Notes under the pieces: model-generated
Databases searched by the model: none
What the model was told of the DNA's origin: nothing
The model's input: the letters and a program-made list of their open reading frames with translations, nothing else
In this document: positions 26,329 through 35,470 of the stretch, piece by piece
How positions within the stretch are numbered: the stretch's first letter is position 1
How the letters are laid out: each line of letters starts with the position of its first letter
Position numbers and translations under genes: made by a program
DNA from: an uncultured Dyadobacter sp.
GTDB lineage: Bacteria; Bacteroidota; Bacteroidia; Cytophagales; Spirosomataceae
DNA length: 64,000 nucleotides
Assembly (NCBI RefSeq): GCF_946482605.1
Contig: NZ_CAMLSE010000011.1
Span: forward strand, 1 to 64,000
Reading direction: 5' to 3'

Positions 26329-27510
26329 TCATTTGAACGAGTATGCCAGCGTAAAAGTCGGTTTCAGGCCGCCGTCGATCACCGCCGAAATTTTTTCGCC
26401 GCCTAACAGCGTCGCAACCTCGGATTTGTTATCGGGCAGCTTGCTGTAACCTACTGTGAGCCCCGCCAGTTTGGTCTGCAAAATCCAGTGTTTGCCAAAA
26501 ACATAAGCCAGACCGACGCTGCCGTTGGCTGAATACGTGTTGGTGGGGCCTGCGCCCGCCATGATGCGGCTGTAATTCGCGCCAACCTCCCAGAAAGGGG
26601 TCAAACGCATGGCAGTCATGTATTTTCTGACATACGGCCGGATGCCGATCGACCATGGTTTGCTGTTACCAACACTCATAAATCCGGCAGCCCCGGGGTC
26701 GTTCAATGCGCTTTCCCGGAAGCCAAAAACGATCTCTGCTCCGATCAGAAGCCGGTTTGTCAAAAACACACCCGTTCCGACGTGTATGAGTGAAGCCGGC
26801 GTACGGTAGGACCAGCTGGAATCACCTTCAACACCAGAGCTCTTGGTGTTACTGGAACTGAAAGTGCCGGAAAGTACCCATCTGCCGGGTGCCAGCGCTG
26901 AACCGCTTCCAACAGCCTCCGAAACAAAGGCCTGGCCTTCTCCCGTCAATGCAACAAGACCTATTTTCAGCGAATTGAAGGAAATCGGGTACAAATTGGA
27001 GATACCGGCCGCTTCCAGGGATAGCCGTTTGGTGAGGGGATAGATGAGGCCCAGCCGGGCTTGCGGCATCAGGTTAAAGGTCGTCAGCCTGGACTCATGC
27101 AACTTCTGGTTTTCGTATGATAAATAACTTCTCGACCAGGTGGCAGCCACATTCACTCCCGCACCGGCATAAAGAAAAAACGGCGACACTTTCCAGAACT
27201 TGCGGATCTGCGGAGTGACGGAAACCGAATATCCCCGGGCTGGCTTGGAGCCCCCGTTGGCTGAAAACTTTATGTTTTGCAAGAAAACACTGCCATCCAG
27301 CTCCGAGCCGAGCGTCAGGCCGGGTTTGACAAACCGATGAGCCTCCAAAGCCAAACCGGGGCGCCAGGTAGACGTTTTCACTCCCTCTTGCGAGAAATTC
27401 CAGTAGTCCAGGTCGAAATTGCCCGAATACATGTTCTTACCCTTTTCGATTTGCGCAGGCAGCAGGAAGGGAAACAGCAAAAAAATCACTGATGCGTAGA
27501 AAGATCTCAT
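26329..27510 (-). CDS. predicted outer-membrane beta-barrel protein, function unknown
   Basis: A 393-residue exported protein (signal peptide MRSFYASVIFLLFPFLLPAQ). The remainder alternates short polar and aromatic stretches (for example LTLGSELDGSVF, SLEAAGISNLYPISF, LLIGAEIVFGF) and ends in FTLAYSFK, with the terminal Phe-Lys of many Bacteroidota barrels. I do not recognise a named family. ATG 27510 is chosen because the signal peptide starts there; the frame is open to 27672, across a terminator. That terminator separates it from locus B, so it is probably its own unit. The 167 bp between it and sigma A (26162-26328) holds no gene. Confidence 0.7.
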   Translation of the reverse strand: MRSFYASVIFLLFPFLLPAQIEKGKNMYSGNFDLDYWNFSQEGVKTSTWRPGLALEAHRFVKPGLTLGSELDGSVFLQNIKFSANGGSKPARGYSVSVTPQIRKFWKVSPFFLYAGAGVNVAATWSRSYLSYENQKLHESRLTTFNLMPQARLGLIYPLTKRLSLEAAGISNLYPISFNSLKIGLVALTGEGQAFVSEAVGSGSALAPGRWVLSGTFSSSNTKSSGVEGDSSWSYRTPASLIHVGTGVFLTNRLLIGAEIVFGFRESALNDPGAAGFMSVGNSKPWSIGIRPYVRKYMTAMRLTPFWEVGANYSRIMAGAGPTNTYSANGSVGLAYVFGKHWILQTKLAGLTVGYSKLPDNKSEVATLLGGEKISAVIDGGLKPTFTLAYSFK

Positions 27511-27571
27511 ACGAAGTGCCCGGTTGTTTATCTGATCAAATTTTTGACATATATACGTATAAATAGGATAC

Positions 27572-27611
27572 AAAACTTTCTCCGGCCGGGATTCTTTCCT
27601 GCCGGAGAAAG
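27572..27611 (-). terminator. intrinsic terminator of locus B
   Basis: Perfect 11-bp stem (CTTTCTCCGGC at 27576-27586 with its complement at 27601-27611), 14-nt loop, followed on the minus strand by TTTTG. It lies 72 bp after the stop of the DUF4998-type gene and just before the barrel-protein gene. Confidence 0.85.
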
Positions 27612-27682
27612 GCTGCTGATCAGAAAAACGTAATGCTGTAATAAAAAGCACTTTGCAAGTCGCACCCTGCACTGCCCGCCCG

Positions 27683-28378
27683 TTAAGGCTTTTTTACCGA
27701 TATGGTGTCGTACCGGGTAACCGTAAAAATATCGATGGCTTTACGATCGGGTTTAAAAGAGGACCGGTAGTTCAGGATCGTCCCGGGTTTCCAGTCGGCT
27801 ATCTTACTTTCCTGCACGTCGGGCCCTACGAGCACCGATCTGGTCTTTGAATCGGTCGCAATGTATTTCAATTCGGTACTGATGTTCACCGTATCGGGCG
27901 CATTCCAGCTGACCTGCAACACTTTTAGCGTCGAATCGTAGGCGGCGGTGCTGATGGTTCGGTTGAGTAGGCCATTTTCATAATTGGCCCCGAATGTTCT
28001 GCCGTTGAAACGCAGCGGCACCGACCGGTTACCTTTCGCATCCAGCGAATACATTTCAAAATTATACGACCCTTCCTGCAATGGGTCGATCATGATTCTT
28101 ACGGTATCGCCGATGAGGTCTGACGGAACGGGCGCTTCCATGGAATCGGCCTTGTTGTTCCAGTACAGCTTATAACCGGTCACGCGCGGATCGGCGCTGA
28201 GCACCCATAGCAATTGCGTCCTGTTTCTCCCCGAAGCCACTAACACGGTATCGCCCCGCCCCGGGTAAACGATCTCCCCGCCAGCCTGGTACTTTTTAAA
28301 ATCGTCCCAATCGGTACAGGATGCCATCGCAAAAAGCAGCAGCAGCATTCCGGTGATTTTATTTTTGATAACCATCAT
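27683..28378 (-). CDS. DUF4998-type surface lipoprotein
   Basis: A 231-residue lipoprotein (lipobox LLFAMASC, Cys21, followed by acidic residues, as in surface-exported Bacteroidota lipoproteins). It has two fibronectin-like stretches: WVLSADPRVTGYKLYWNN and a later VLQVSWNAPDTVNISTEL. This matches the DUF4998 family, found beside SusC/SusD pairs. A role in ligand capture or presentation at the cell surface is plausible but unproven. It is the last gene of the locus B operon, 14 bp after the DUF5000-type gene. Confidence 0.8.
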   Translation of the reverse strand: MMVIKNKITGMLLLLFAMASCTDWDDFKKYQAGGEIVYPGRGDTVLVASGRNRTQLLWVLSADPRVTGYKLYWNNKADSMEAPVPSDLIGDTVRIMIDPLQEGSYNFEMYSLDAKGNRSVPLRFNGRTFGANYENGLLNRTISTAAYDSTLKVLQVSWNAPDTVNISTELKYIATDSKTRSVLVGPDVQESKIADWKPGTILNYRSSFKPDRKAIDIFTVTRYDTISVKKP

Positions 28379-28392
28379 TTCTCTGTTTTAAA

Positions 28393-29583
28393 CTATTTGG
28401 TATCGCCCCAGAAGGAGAGTTCGGTAAAATGGACAAATTTGGTGTCGGACCAGTTCTGATGGACCTGCATGCGGATGTAGCGGACTTTGGGTGCCGAAAG
28501 CGGAAACACAAACTCCTCACCCGCCGACATGTATGCGATATCGTCGCCGGTATTCACGCCATAAGGGCTTCCCGACGGTTTGATGGATTCGCAATCCATG
28601 AGCTTGGTCCAGCCGGTGAAACTCCCGTCCGGGTTGGGCACCTTGTCGCTGCCCCACATCGTCCATTTGCGGGGGTTGCCGTGTTTGTAAAACCAGTCGC
28701 CCTGCCGCTGCCACAACCTGAACCGGCTCAGCTTGGCGGCCGTTCCCAGGTCGAATGTGAAATGGATGGGCATGTCGCGGTCGGAAAGCGGGATGGTGTG
28801 GAAACCTGGTTCCGTCATGAGCTCATCCCACAGAAATGGTATGTTCCAGCCATAGCCGCTCTCTTCGTCGGTGGGCAGCTTGTATTCGCGGAAGCGGGTT
28901 TTATCCAGTTTCTTTTCGAAGAATGGCTTTACTTCCTTAAAAACGGTATCGGAGTAATTGTTCCACCGGTCACGTACATACACGCCGAACTTCCTGCTGA
29001 GGGTATCGAATCCCCGGGCGGCAAACGACCCGCCTTTCACCTGGGTATACAGCGTTTCGACCGGGATGTAATCGCCATTGTTGTCGGCCGTGATCACTAC
29101 GATGGCCAGCTTGGCCTCCGACGGGTTATTGAAAGCGACATTCAATCCGCCGAAATCCACACCCAGCTGTAAGGAGCTGAAAACGGTCTCGACCGGCGGA
29201 GCCTGCGGCGCGATCTTCACCGTGACCGGCTCGGATTTATTGTCGCTTTTATCGACCGAATACAAGGTTACGTCATAGTCGCCGGCGGTGGAGAATCCTT
29301 CCACCGTCAGTTTGTTGGTATAATGGGACGCCTTCGCTTCGCGCACCTCACCCGTGCTTTTATTGATCGCATATTCTGCCACCACATATTGCAGATCTTC
29401 ATCTTCCGGTAGCGAATAGGTGATGGTAGCCCCGCCCGCAAAATTGATAACGGAGGTGTTCGTCACCACGCCCGGCTTCCCGCTATCCGCGCCCAGCGGT
29501 TTGCGGATCGCATCGGTGTCCGCACAGGAGGAAAGCATTGCGAGCGCCCACAGCACAGAAAATAGTATTGTTATCTTTTTCAT
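28393..29583 (-). CDS. DUF4959/DUF5126/DUF5000-type surface lipoprotein
   Basis: A 396-residue lipoprotein (lipobox AMLSSC, Cys20). The order is an N-terminal Ig-like part (INFAGGATITYSLPEDEDL), a middle domain (LQLGVDFGGLNVAFNNPSEA, VYVRDRWNNYSDTV) and a C-terminal discoidin-like domain of the DUF5000 type (IHFTFDLGTAAKLSRFRLWQ, VRYIRMQVHQNW, ELSFWG). F5/8-type folds usually bind carbohydrate, so this is a probable surface glycan-binding protein. It is 12 bp after susD of locus B. Confidence 0.85.
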   Translation of the reverse strand: MKKITILFSVLWALAMLSSCADTDAIRKPLGADSGKPGVVTNTSVINFAGGATITYSLPEDEDLQYVVAEYAINKSTGEVREAKASHYTNKLTVEGFSTAGDYDVTLYSVDKSDNKSEPVTVKIAPQAPPVETVFSSLQLGVDFGGLNVAFNNPSEAKLAIVVITADNNGDYIPVETLYTQVKGGSFAARGFDTLSRKFGVYVRDRWNNYSDTVFKEVKPFFEKKLDKTRFREYKLPTDEESGYGWNIPFLWDELMTEPGFHTIPLSDRDMPIHFTFDLGTAAKLSRFRLWQRQGDWFYKHGNPRKWTMWGSDKVPNPDGSFTGWTKLMDCESIKPSGSPYGVNTGDDIAYMSAGEEFVFPLSAPKVRYIRMQVHQNWSDTKFVHFTELSFWGDTK

Positions 29584-29595
29584 AAACAGCAGTGT

Positions 29596-31512
29596 TTACC
29601 AGCCTGGGTTTTGAACAAGGTTCGGGTTGACAATCAGTGAATTCTCGGAGATCGGCCAGAAATAATCTTTCAGGCTGAAACTGCTGGTATAGATAGGTTT
29701 GACCCGGTAATAGTTAACCGCCTCGCGCTGGGCAATGTCCCAGCCGTTTACCGACCTTTGCAGGTAATTTTCAGCGACTTTCCATCTCCGCAGGTCCCAG
29801 AACCTTTTCCCTTCGAACACGAGCTCGATCAGCCGCTCCCGCTGGATAATTTCGCGCAAGCCATCCTTACTGCTGAATTTGGAAGGTTTATTGGAGTATT
29901 GGGTCCACGACTCCACGACCCCTTTCAAACCCGCCCGCACCCGGACCTTGTCGATCCAGCCATAGATTTCGGCCGATGGCCCCTGCGATTCGTTCAACGC
30001 TTCCGCGTAGAGCAGGTACAGGTCCGCCAGGCGCATGATCGGGAAAGGATAGCCTTCCACATTGTATTGCTGGGCAGGGTCGTTGATGGTATTGTTATAA
30101 TTGGCCAGTTTTTTAGGCCAGTACCCGGTTACGGAATACAGCGAAGCACCCTGCCGGCCACCGGTTTGCCCGAGCTTTCCTTCCAGCACCCAGGTATTGT
30201 CATCGTCGTTTTTGCCCTGTCCGAACCAGATTCCGCCATCGAAACCCAAATCCGCATAGAACCGCGGTTCCCGGTCGAAATTGAGCTGCACCGTGGTGTA
30301 GCCTTCCCTTATATAGTAGCGTTCACTTTTCAATGCTTTTCGCAACGAAGTAAAGCGGGTACCATACTTGTAGCTTTTGTCCTCTTCGATCGGCACGCCA
30401 TTGTTGCTGTAAAACATTTCGGCAATGTGGATCGGCGGGGCGAGCATGGAGCCGATGCTCTCGTTGGGAATGGTGCCGGTGAATGGGCTGAGCCGGGCCT
30501 GTGATAATGACTGAAAGCCCCGGCCGCCGCCACCCGTGGAATTGGAAGCGCCCCAGATAAGCTCTACGTTCCATTTGTCGGTTACCGCCGCCCGGATCGA
30601 CATCAGGCGCTGTGTCGAGTCGGATACCTTGGTCGTTACGGAACGAGGCACAAATTCATACAGCTTGTGTCCGTTTGCTTGGCAAGCTTCGATCGCCTCC
30701 CGGCAGGCCTGAGCGGCCCGCTGCCATTTTTCGGGGCTCACGGCGTTGCTGAACAGCGGCTCGTTATCCTTGTTCTTAAAGTTGGCGTAGTTCTGGTTTC
30801 CGTTATAAAGCGGGCTGGCCGCCGTAGTCAGTATCTCAGCCTTGATCGCCAGGGCGATTGGCTTCGTAATGCGACCCAGCTCCGAGAATTCATTCGGCAA
30901 GATCACCGGAAGGTCCTGCGCCGCCTCGTCGATCAGGGCCACCGTGTAATTGAAAACCGAATCGACGTGCTGCCTTTTCACCTTCACCTCCTCCACCGAT
31001 GCTGAAACCGGAAGGTTCTTTTTAATGATCGGGATCGGGCCGTACATCCGGACCAAGTAATAATGGTAATAGGCTTTCAGGAACTTCACTTCGGCCACCC
31101 ATCTTTTCTTCTCAAAATCGGTGAGGTCGCGGACTTTGTCGACGTTTTCCAGGAATATGTTGCATTCGCGCAGCGCCTGGAAATATTTGCTGTCCCAATA
31201 GTTAGCGATCGGTGAAACGATGTTCTGCTCTCCCCGCGCGATCCGGTAGAGGCTGCCGTTGATATTCCCGAGCACCGGGTATACCGTCGCAAATTCGTCG
31301 CCCGTCATAAACCCGGGGTCGGCTCCCTCGTTACCGAACTGCGGGAGGTTATTATAGCAGGTAAAAAGATATTTCTCCGCATCCGCACGCATTTTGAATG
31401 CATTGTCGATGGTAGCCACGTTATCGGGAACAATGTCGAGATACTTCCGGCAGCCTGCGGTGGTCAGCACAAGCAAGGCGGCAAGGCAAAAACTGGTGTA
31501 CAGTAATTTCAT
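29596..31512 (-). CDS. SusD/RagB-family lipoprotein, locus B
   Basis: A large SusD (638 residues) with lipobox LTTAGC (Cys21), N-terminal RKYLDIVPDNVATIDNAFKM, and the C-terminal ADLYLLYAEALNES, WIDKVRVRAGLKG, REIIQRERLIELVFEGKRFW and PISENSL blocks. It pairs with SusC 10 bp upstream. The extra length relative to the SusD of loci A and C suggests added loops around the ligand site. Confidence 0.93.
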   Translation of the reverse strand: MKLLYTSFCLAALLVLTTAGCRKYLDIVPDNVATIDNAFKMRADAEKYLFTCYNNLPQFGNEGADPGFMTGDEFATVYPVLGNINGSLYRIARGEQNIVSPIANYWDSKYFQALRECNIFLENVDKVRDLTDFEKKRWVAEVKFLKAYYHYYLVRMYGPIPIIKKNLPVSASVEEVKVKRQHVDSVFNYTVALIDEAAQDLPVILPNEFSELGRITKPIALAIKAEILTTAASPLYNGNQNYANFKNKDNEPLFSNAVSPEKWQRAAQACREAIEACQANGHKLYEFVPRSVTTKVSDSTQRLMSIRAAVTDKWNVELIWGASNSTGGGGRGFQSLSQARLSPFTGTIPNESIGSMLAPPIHIAEMFYSNNGVPIEEDKSYKYGTRFTSLRKALKSERYYIREGYTTVQLNFDREPRFYADLGFDGGIWFGQGKNDDDNTWVLEGKLGQTGGRQGASLYSVTGYWPKKLANYNNTINDPAQQYNVEGYPFPIMRLADLYLLYAEALNESQGPSAEIYGWIDKVRVRAGLKGVVESWTQYSNKPSKFSSKDGLREIIQRERLIELVFEGKRFWDLRRWKVAENYLQRSVNGWDIAQREAVNYYRVKPIYTSSFSLKDYFWPISENSLIVNPNLVQNPGW

Positions 31513-31522
31513 AGTAGGTTGC

Positions 31523-34500
31523 TTAGAAATTCATATTCAAACCGATATTGAAAACCTTCTGGATCGGATAGCCCAGGCCATTCCCTCCCATTTCTGGATC
31601 CCACAGCTTAAACTTGCTGAATGTCAGCAGATTGGTCCCGTTGAAATAGATCCGAAAATTGGTCACTTTGAGGTTATCCAGCACACGGCCTTTGACCGTA
31701 TAACCCGCTTCCAGTGTTTTCAGGCGAATGAATGATCCGTCGCGCATGAACCAGGTACTGCGCTGGGAATTGTTACGGTTTTCGACCGTCGACATTCTGG
31801 GCCATACCGCATAAATGTTCCGGTTCTCCTCCGACCAATGGCTGTCCGCGAATGCTTTCAGCAATGCATTCTCCCCGATGAGGTTAGGCGGAAAAAGGTC
31901 GGTATCCCCGTTGCCATCCTTGCCATAATCGATAAATGGAGCGGAAGCGACGGGATTGATGAAAAACGACTCCCGTCCCAGGCCCTGAAAGAAGAGGGAA
32001 AGGTCAAACTGCCCGCGTCCGGCCGATAACCCGAATCCATAAGTGATTTCCGGCGTTTCAGGATGTCCTATCGCCACAAAATCCGCATTGGTAATCTGCC
32101 CGTCCCGGTTGATATCACGGTATTTGATATCCCCGGCACCATACACCCCGAAGTTCTGACGGGGTGAGTTTTTGACATCGTTTTCATCGATGAACAATCG
32201 CTCGGCGATCAATCCCCGGGGTTGGCTGATGGATTGGCCTACTCTCGACAAATACCGGTCTTTGTAATCGGGCTCTTCAAAAATGGAGAACACCGTACGG
32301 GCCATCGTCAGGTTGCCCCTTGCTACCAGCCAGGCGCCGTTTTTGAAATTCTGGTTAAAATCCACCGCCAGGTCAAACCCTTTGGACTTAGCTTCTCCGA
32401 CGTTGGCCGACGGTGTCACCGAGAGCCCCATCGTGGAAGGGATCGAAGCCCTTTCCATCAGGATATTGGAACGGCGTTGTTTGTAGATCTCCGCTATGAC
32501 ATTCAGTTTTTGCAGAATGGAAAATTCCAGTCCGAGGTTGGTCTGATGGGATGTTTCCCAGGTAATATCCTTGTTTTCATAACGGCTGATAGACACCCCG
32601 TTGCGGGTAATGCTCGAATTGTAGCCGAATGATGCCCCTCTCGACGAATTGTTCAGGTTGACCTCCGAAAGAAAGAAGAAGCGCTGATCGGGCCTCCCGA
32701 TGGCGTCGTTACCCACGAGGCCATATGAGCTGCGGATTTTCAGTTTGTTGATGAAATGTTCCATAGGTTTCCAGAAGGCCTCGTTCGATATCACCCATGC
32801 ACCGCCGATGGTTGGAAAAAAACCAAACTGCTTGCTCTTGTGGAACCGCTCCGACCCGTTGTAGCCGAAGTTAAACTCCGCGAAATACCGGTTATCGAAC
32901 GAGTAGGACAATCGGCCCGACACCCCCGTGTTCCTGCTGGGTAGCGACTGCTGCAGGGATTGCACCTCCCCTACGCTCGAATTGTCTTTCAGGCTCTGCT
33001 GCAATGTGGTGACCACCGTGGCATTCACGGAATGCACTTCACGGAAAACCCGTGTGTAATCCAGCGTCCCCTGCAGATAAAGAAAGCTTTCCAGGTTTTT
33101 AGCACCGGGCTTGTAATTGAGGTATTCCGTAGCGGGCTCAGTGAAGAATTCGTTGCTGTTTTGCTGATTAAGCCAATTGAGGGTGTAGGTGTCCGTCTGC
33201 TTGTCGTATGAGCCGGCGTGGTAGAAATAAGGATTGTATGCCCTTGTCACATCGAAATAGGACGACCTGTTGATGTTCGCCAACCCTCTCACGTTAAGCC
33301 CTTTGGTAATAAAATCAAGCTTCTGCGTCAGTTCCAGCTGCGTCAGCATTTTGGATCTGGAATACTGCTTGTATCCCCTCACCATATCGGCATATGGATT
33401 CAGGTATTGTCCCAGGTCGAAATTGCCGAAAAGAATATGGTCGGTGGCTTCATTGGCCTTGTCGGGTGCGTAATATGCGGGATAGGATGTCGGGCTGGTT
33501 TTCAATGCCTTCTGGTAAATGCCCGAGCCACCGTCGATAGGACCATTGTAATCATCAAAATTGCCATACAATCTTACGATCAGCTGTGTCTGCGGGCTCA
33601 GATTGATGTTGACATTAGAACGAACGGAATAGCTGTTGAGCTTGACATTATTGTTGAAGTTATTCATCTTATCCACTTTCAGCATACCATTATCATTGCT
33701 GAATGAGGTTGCCACGTAATACTGGGCTACTTCTCCTCCGCCCGACACGCTCAGGTTCGCACGACGGTTCTGGGTATATTTTTTGAAAAGCACATCACGC
33801 CAGTCCGTGGAAGGATAAATGTATGGATTGTTGCCCTTGCCCGTGTTTTCGATCTGGTTTTGCGGATATTTGATCGCCGCGAGCGGGTCACGGGTCAGCT
33901 GGGCCTCATTGTACAGTTTCATGTACGTGATCGGATCGGCGAGCTCCACATTCTGCGTCGGCATGGAAACCGAGTTTTCCATACGGAGGTTGATCTTCGC
34001 CTTACCGGCTTTCCCCTGCTTGGTGGTCACATACACGACCCCGTTTGCACCCCGCGCCCCGTACAAGGCTGTGGCACTGGCGTCTTTCAGGATCGAAAAG
34101 CTTTCAATATCGTCGGGTTGCAGGCGTGCGAGGTCGGTGACGGTAAGTTCCACATTGTCGACCAGTATCAGCGGTGAGTTGTTGTATCCGAATGTGGTGA
34201 TCCCGCGGATAAAGAACGTCGCATTGTCGACACCCGGTTCGCCGCTCCGCTGGTAGCCGATCACGCCCGAGAGGCGACCTGCGATGGCCGTCGTGAGGTT
34301 GCTGGAAGGGATTTTCAGTTCCCCCGGACGGATCGTCGTCACCGCGCCTACCACTGCTTCCTTGCGCTGTTTCTGTCCGTAAGCCGTCACCACCACCTCT
34401 TCCAGCGCTTTGTTATCGATTTTAAGCACCACATTCATAATCGATTGCGCCCCTACCTGCCGCTCGTCGGAGATGTAGCCGACAAAGGAAAAGATCAGGA

Positions 34501-35104
34501 CTGCATTGTTGTCCGGTATCGCGAGCCGGTAAGTACCGTCCGCCTCCGAGGTCGTCCCTTTTTGCGTGCCTTTCAAAACCACGCTTACTCCCGGCAGCCC
34601 CTCCCCCTTTTCGTCGGTGATCTTCCCGGCGACCTGTTTTTCCAAAAGCGCTTCACCCGTAGTGCCCGGCAACATGCCGGCCGGGCCCTTTCCCTCCTCC
34701 GGCATCCTGGAAAGGATGATCTGGTTGCTCTTTACGACCTGGTAAATGATGTTTCTCGGCGAAAGCACCCGTTTCAGCAGGTCTTCCAGCAATTCGTTCT
34801 TTGCTTCCAGATTGATCTTCTCGTCGGAGGCGATCACCTGCTTCTGATACGAGAAAGAAAGGTCGCCCTGCTCCTCGATATTTTTCAGGAGTGTTTTCAG
34901 GGAAGCGTTCTTAACGCTGATAGATATACGTTGTTTGAGTAACTCCTGCGAGTAGGTCGGAGAAGCATAGCCTAGCGCTGTTGCAAACCCGGTTGCGAAC
35001 ACGGCGATGAAGAGTTGTTTCATCGTCATGCGCAGGAACTGAAAAAGTTTTTTTTCAATGGTAAAAATGCCCATACCTTTTTGATTTTCTTTTTGAATAA
35101 ACAT
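31523..35104 (-). CDS. SusC/RagA TonB-dependent receptor with STN domain, locus B
   Basis: A 1193-residue importer. It has a signal segment (QLFIAVFATGFATALGYA), STN domain (ISISVKNASLKTLLKNIEEQ), carboxypeptidase-regulatory-like domain, the hallmark VVVTAYGQKQRKEAVVGAV, a plug block with ATALYGARGANGVVYVTTKQ and a barrel ending IGLNMNF. ATG 35074 (MGIFTIEKK) is an alternative start ten codons in. The STN domain fits signalling through the FecR encoded upstream. Confidence 0.94.
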   Translation of the reverse strand: MFIQKENQKGMGIFTIEKKLFQFLRMTMKQLFIAVFATGFATALGYASPTYSQELLKQRISISVKNASLKTLLKNIEEQGDLSFSYQKQVIASDEKINLEAKNELLEDLLKRVLSPRNIIYQVVKSNQIILSRMPEEGKGPAGMLPGTTGEALLEKQVAGKITDEKGEGLPGVSVVLKGTQKGTTSEADGTYRLAIPDNNAVLIFSFVGYISDERQVGAQSIMNVVLKIDNKALEEVVVTAYGQKQRKEAVVGAVTTIRPGELKIPSSNLTTAIAGRLSGVIGYQRSGEPGVDNATFFIRGITTFGYNNSPLILVDNVELTVTDLARLQPDDIESFSILKDASATALYGARGANGVVYVTTKQGKAGKAKINLRMENSVSMPTQNVELADPITYMKLYNEAQLTRDPLAAIKYPQNQIENTGKGNNPYIYPSTDWRDVLFKKYTQNRRANLSVSGGGEVAQYYVATSFSNDNGMLKVDKMNNFNNNVKLNSYSVRSNVNINLSPQTQLIVRLYGNFDDYNGPIDGGSGIYQKALKTSPTSYPAYYAPDKANEATDHILFGNFDLGQYLNPYADMVRGYKQYSRSKMLTQLELTQKLDFITKGLNVRGLANINRSSYFDVTRAYNPYFYHAGSYDKQTDTYTLNWLNQQNSNEFFTEPATEYLNYKPGAKNLESFLYLQGTLDYTRVFREVHSVNATVVTTLQQSLKDNSSVGEVQSLQQSLPSRNTGVSGRLSYSFDNRYFAEFNFGYNGSERFHKSKQFGFFPTIGGAWVISNEAFWKPMEHFINKLKIRSSYGLVGNDAIGRPDQRFFFLSEVNLNNSSRGASFGYNSSITRNGVSISRYENKDITWETSHQTNLGLEFSILQKLNVIAEIYKQRRSNILMERASIPSTMGLSVTPSANVGEAKSKGFDLAVDFNQNFKNGAWLVARGNLTMARTVFSIFEEPDYKDRYLSRVGQSISQPRGLIAERLFIDENDVKNSPRQNFGVYGAGDIKYRDINRDGQITNADFVAIGHPETPEITYGFGLSAGRGQFDLSLFFQGLGRESFFINPVASAPFIDYGKDGNGDTDLFPPNLIGENALLKAFADSHWSEENRNIYAVWPRMSTVENRNNSQRSTWFMRDGSFIRLKTLEAGYTVKGRVLDNLKVTNFRIYFNGTNLLTFSKFKLWDPEMGGNGLGYPIQKVFNIGLNMNF

Positions 35105-35470
35105 TCGGGCCCTGCTGGGCCGGGCCCGGCCTTATCGAGTCGGGTCCGGCCGGTGCGGCCAACCGGTCGTCGATGGCGCATTCTACTCAGGTAGCCAATC
35201 TTTTTTCCATATGCGGGTTAAGTTTGGTGACGATCACAATGAGGCCGTTACAAAAAAATTGACATAGGTATCCCGTGCCGGATATCCGGCATTGGTAACG
35301 GAATATGTTTTTGCAAAGGGTTTCGCCGGAAACTGCCGGCCTCTATTTATACAGGTACAGGCCCTTGAAAAAACTAACCCTGGTGATGAAATTATTTTTC
35401 GTTTTTTTATCAATAATCCTGAAAACCCGCCGCCGTGCAGCCCGACATTCCCCTCGGACACTCATTATCT
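35105..35470. other. 366-bp leader between fecR and susC, locus B, with palindromes
   Basis: No gene is supported here. Three inverted repeats stand out. GGCCGGGCCCGGCC at 35118-35131 is a perfect 14-bp palindrome close to the susC start. TGCCGGATATCCGGCA at 35277-35292 is a perfect 16-bp palindrome. Around the latter, CCGTTAC (35246-35252) is repeated inverted at 35296-35302. This is the longest fecR-susC gap of the three loci and is likely to hold a promoter and an operator or a structured 5' leader. Confidence 0.6.

Noticed and set aside
35234..35461. A 75-codon minus-strand frame between fecR and susC of locus B.
   Set aside because: It spans the palindromes, has no recognisable family and reads like non-coding leader.
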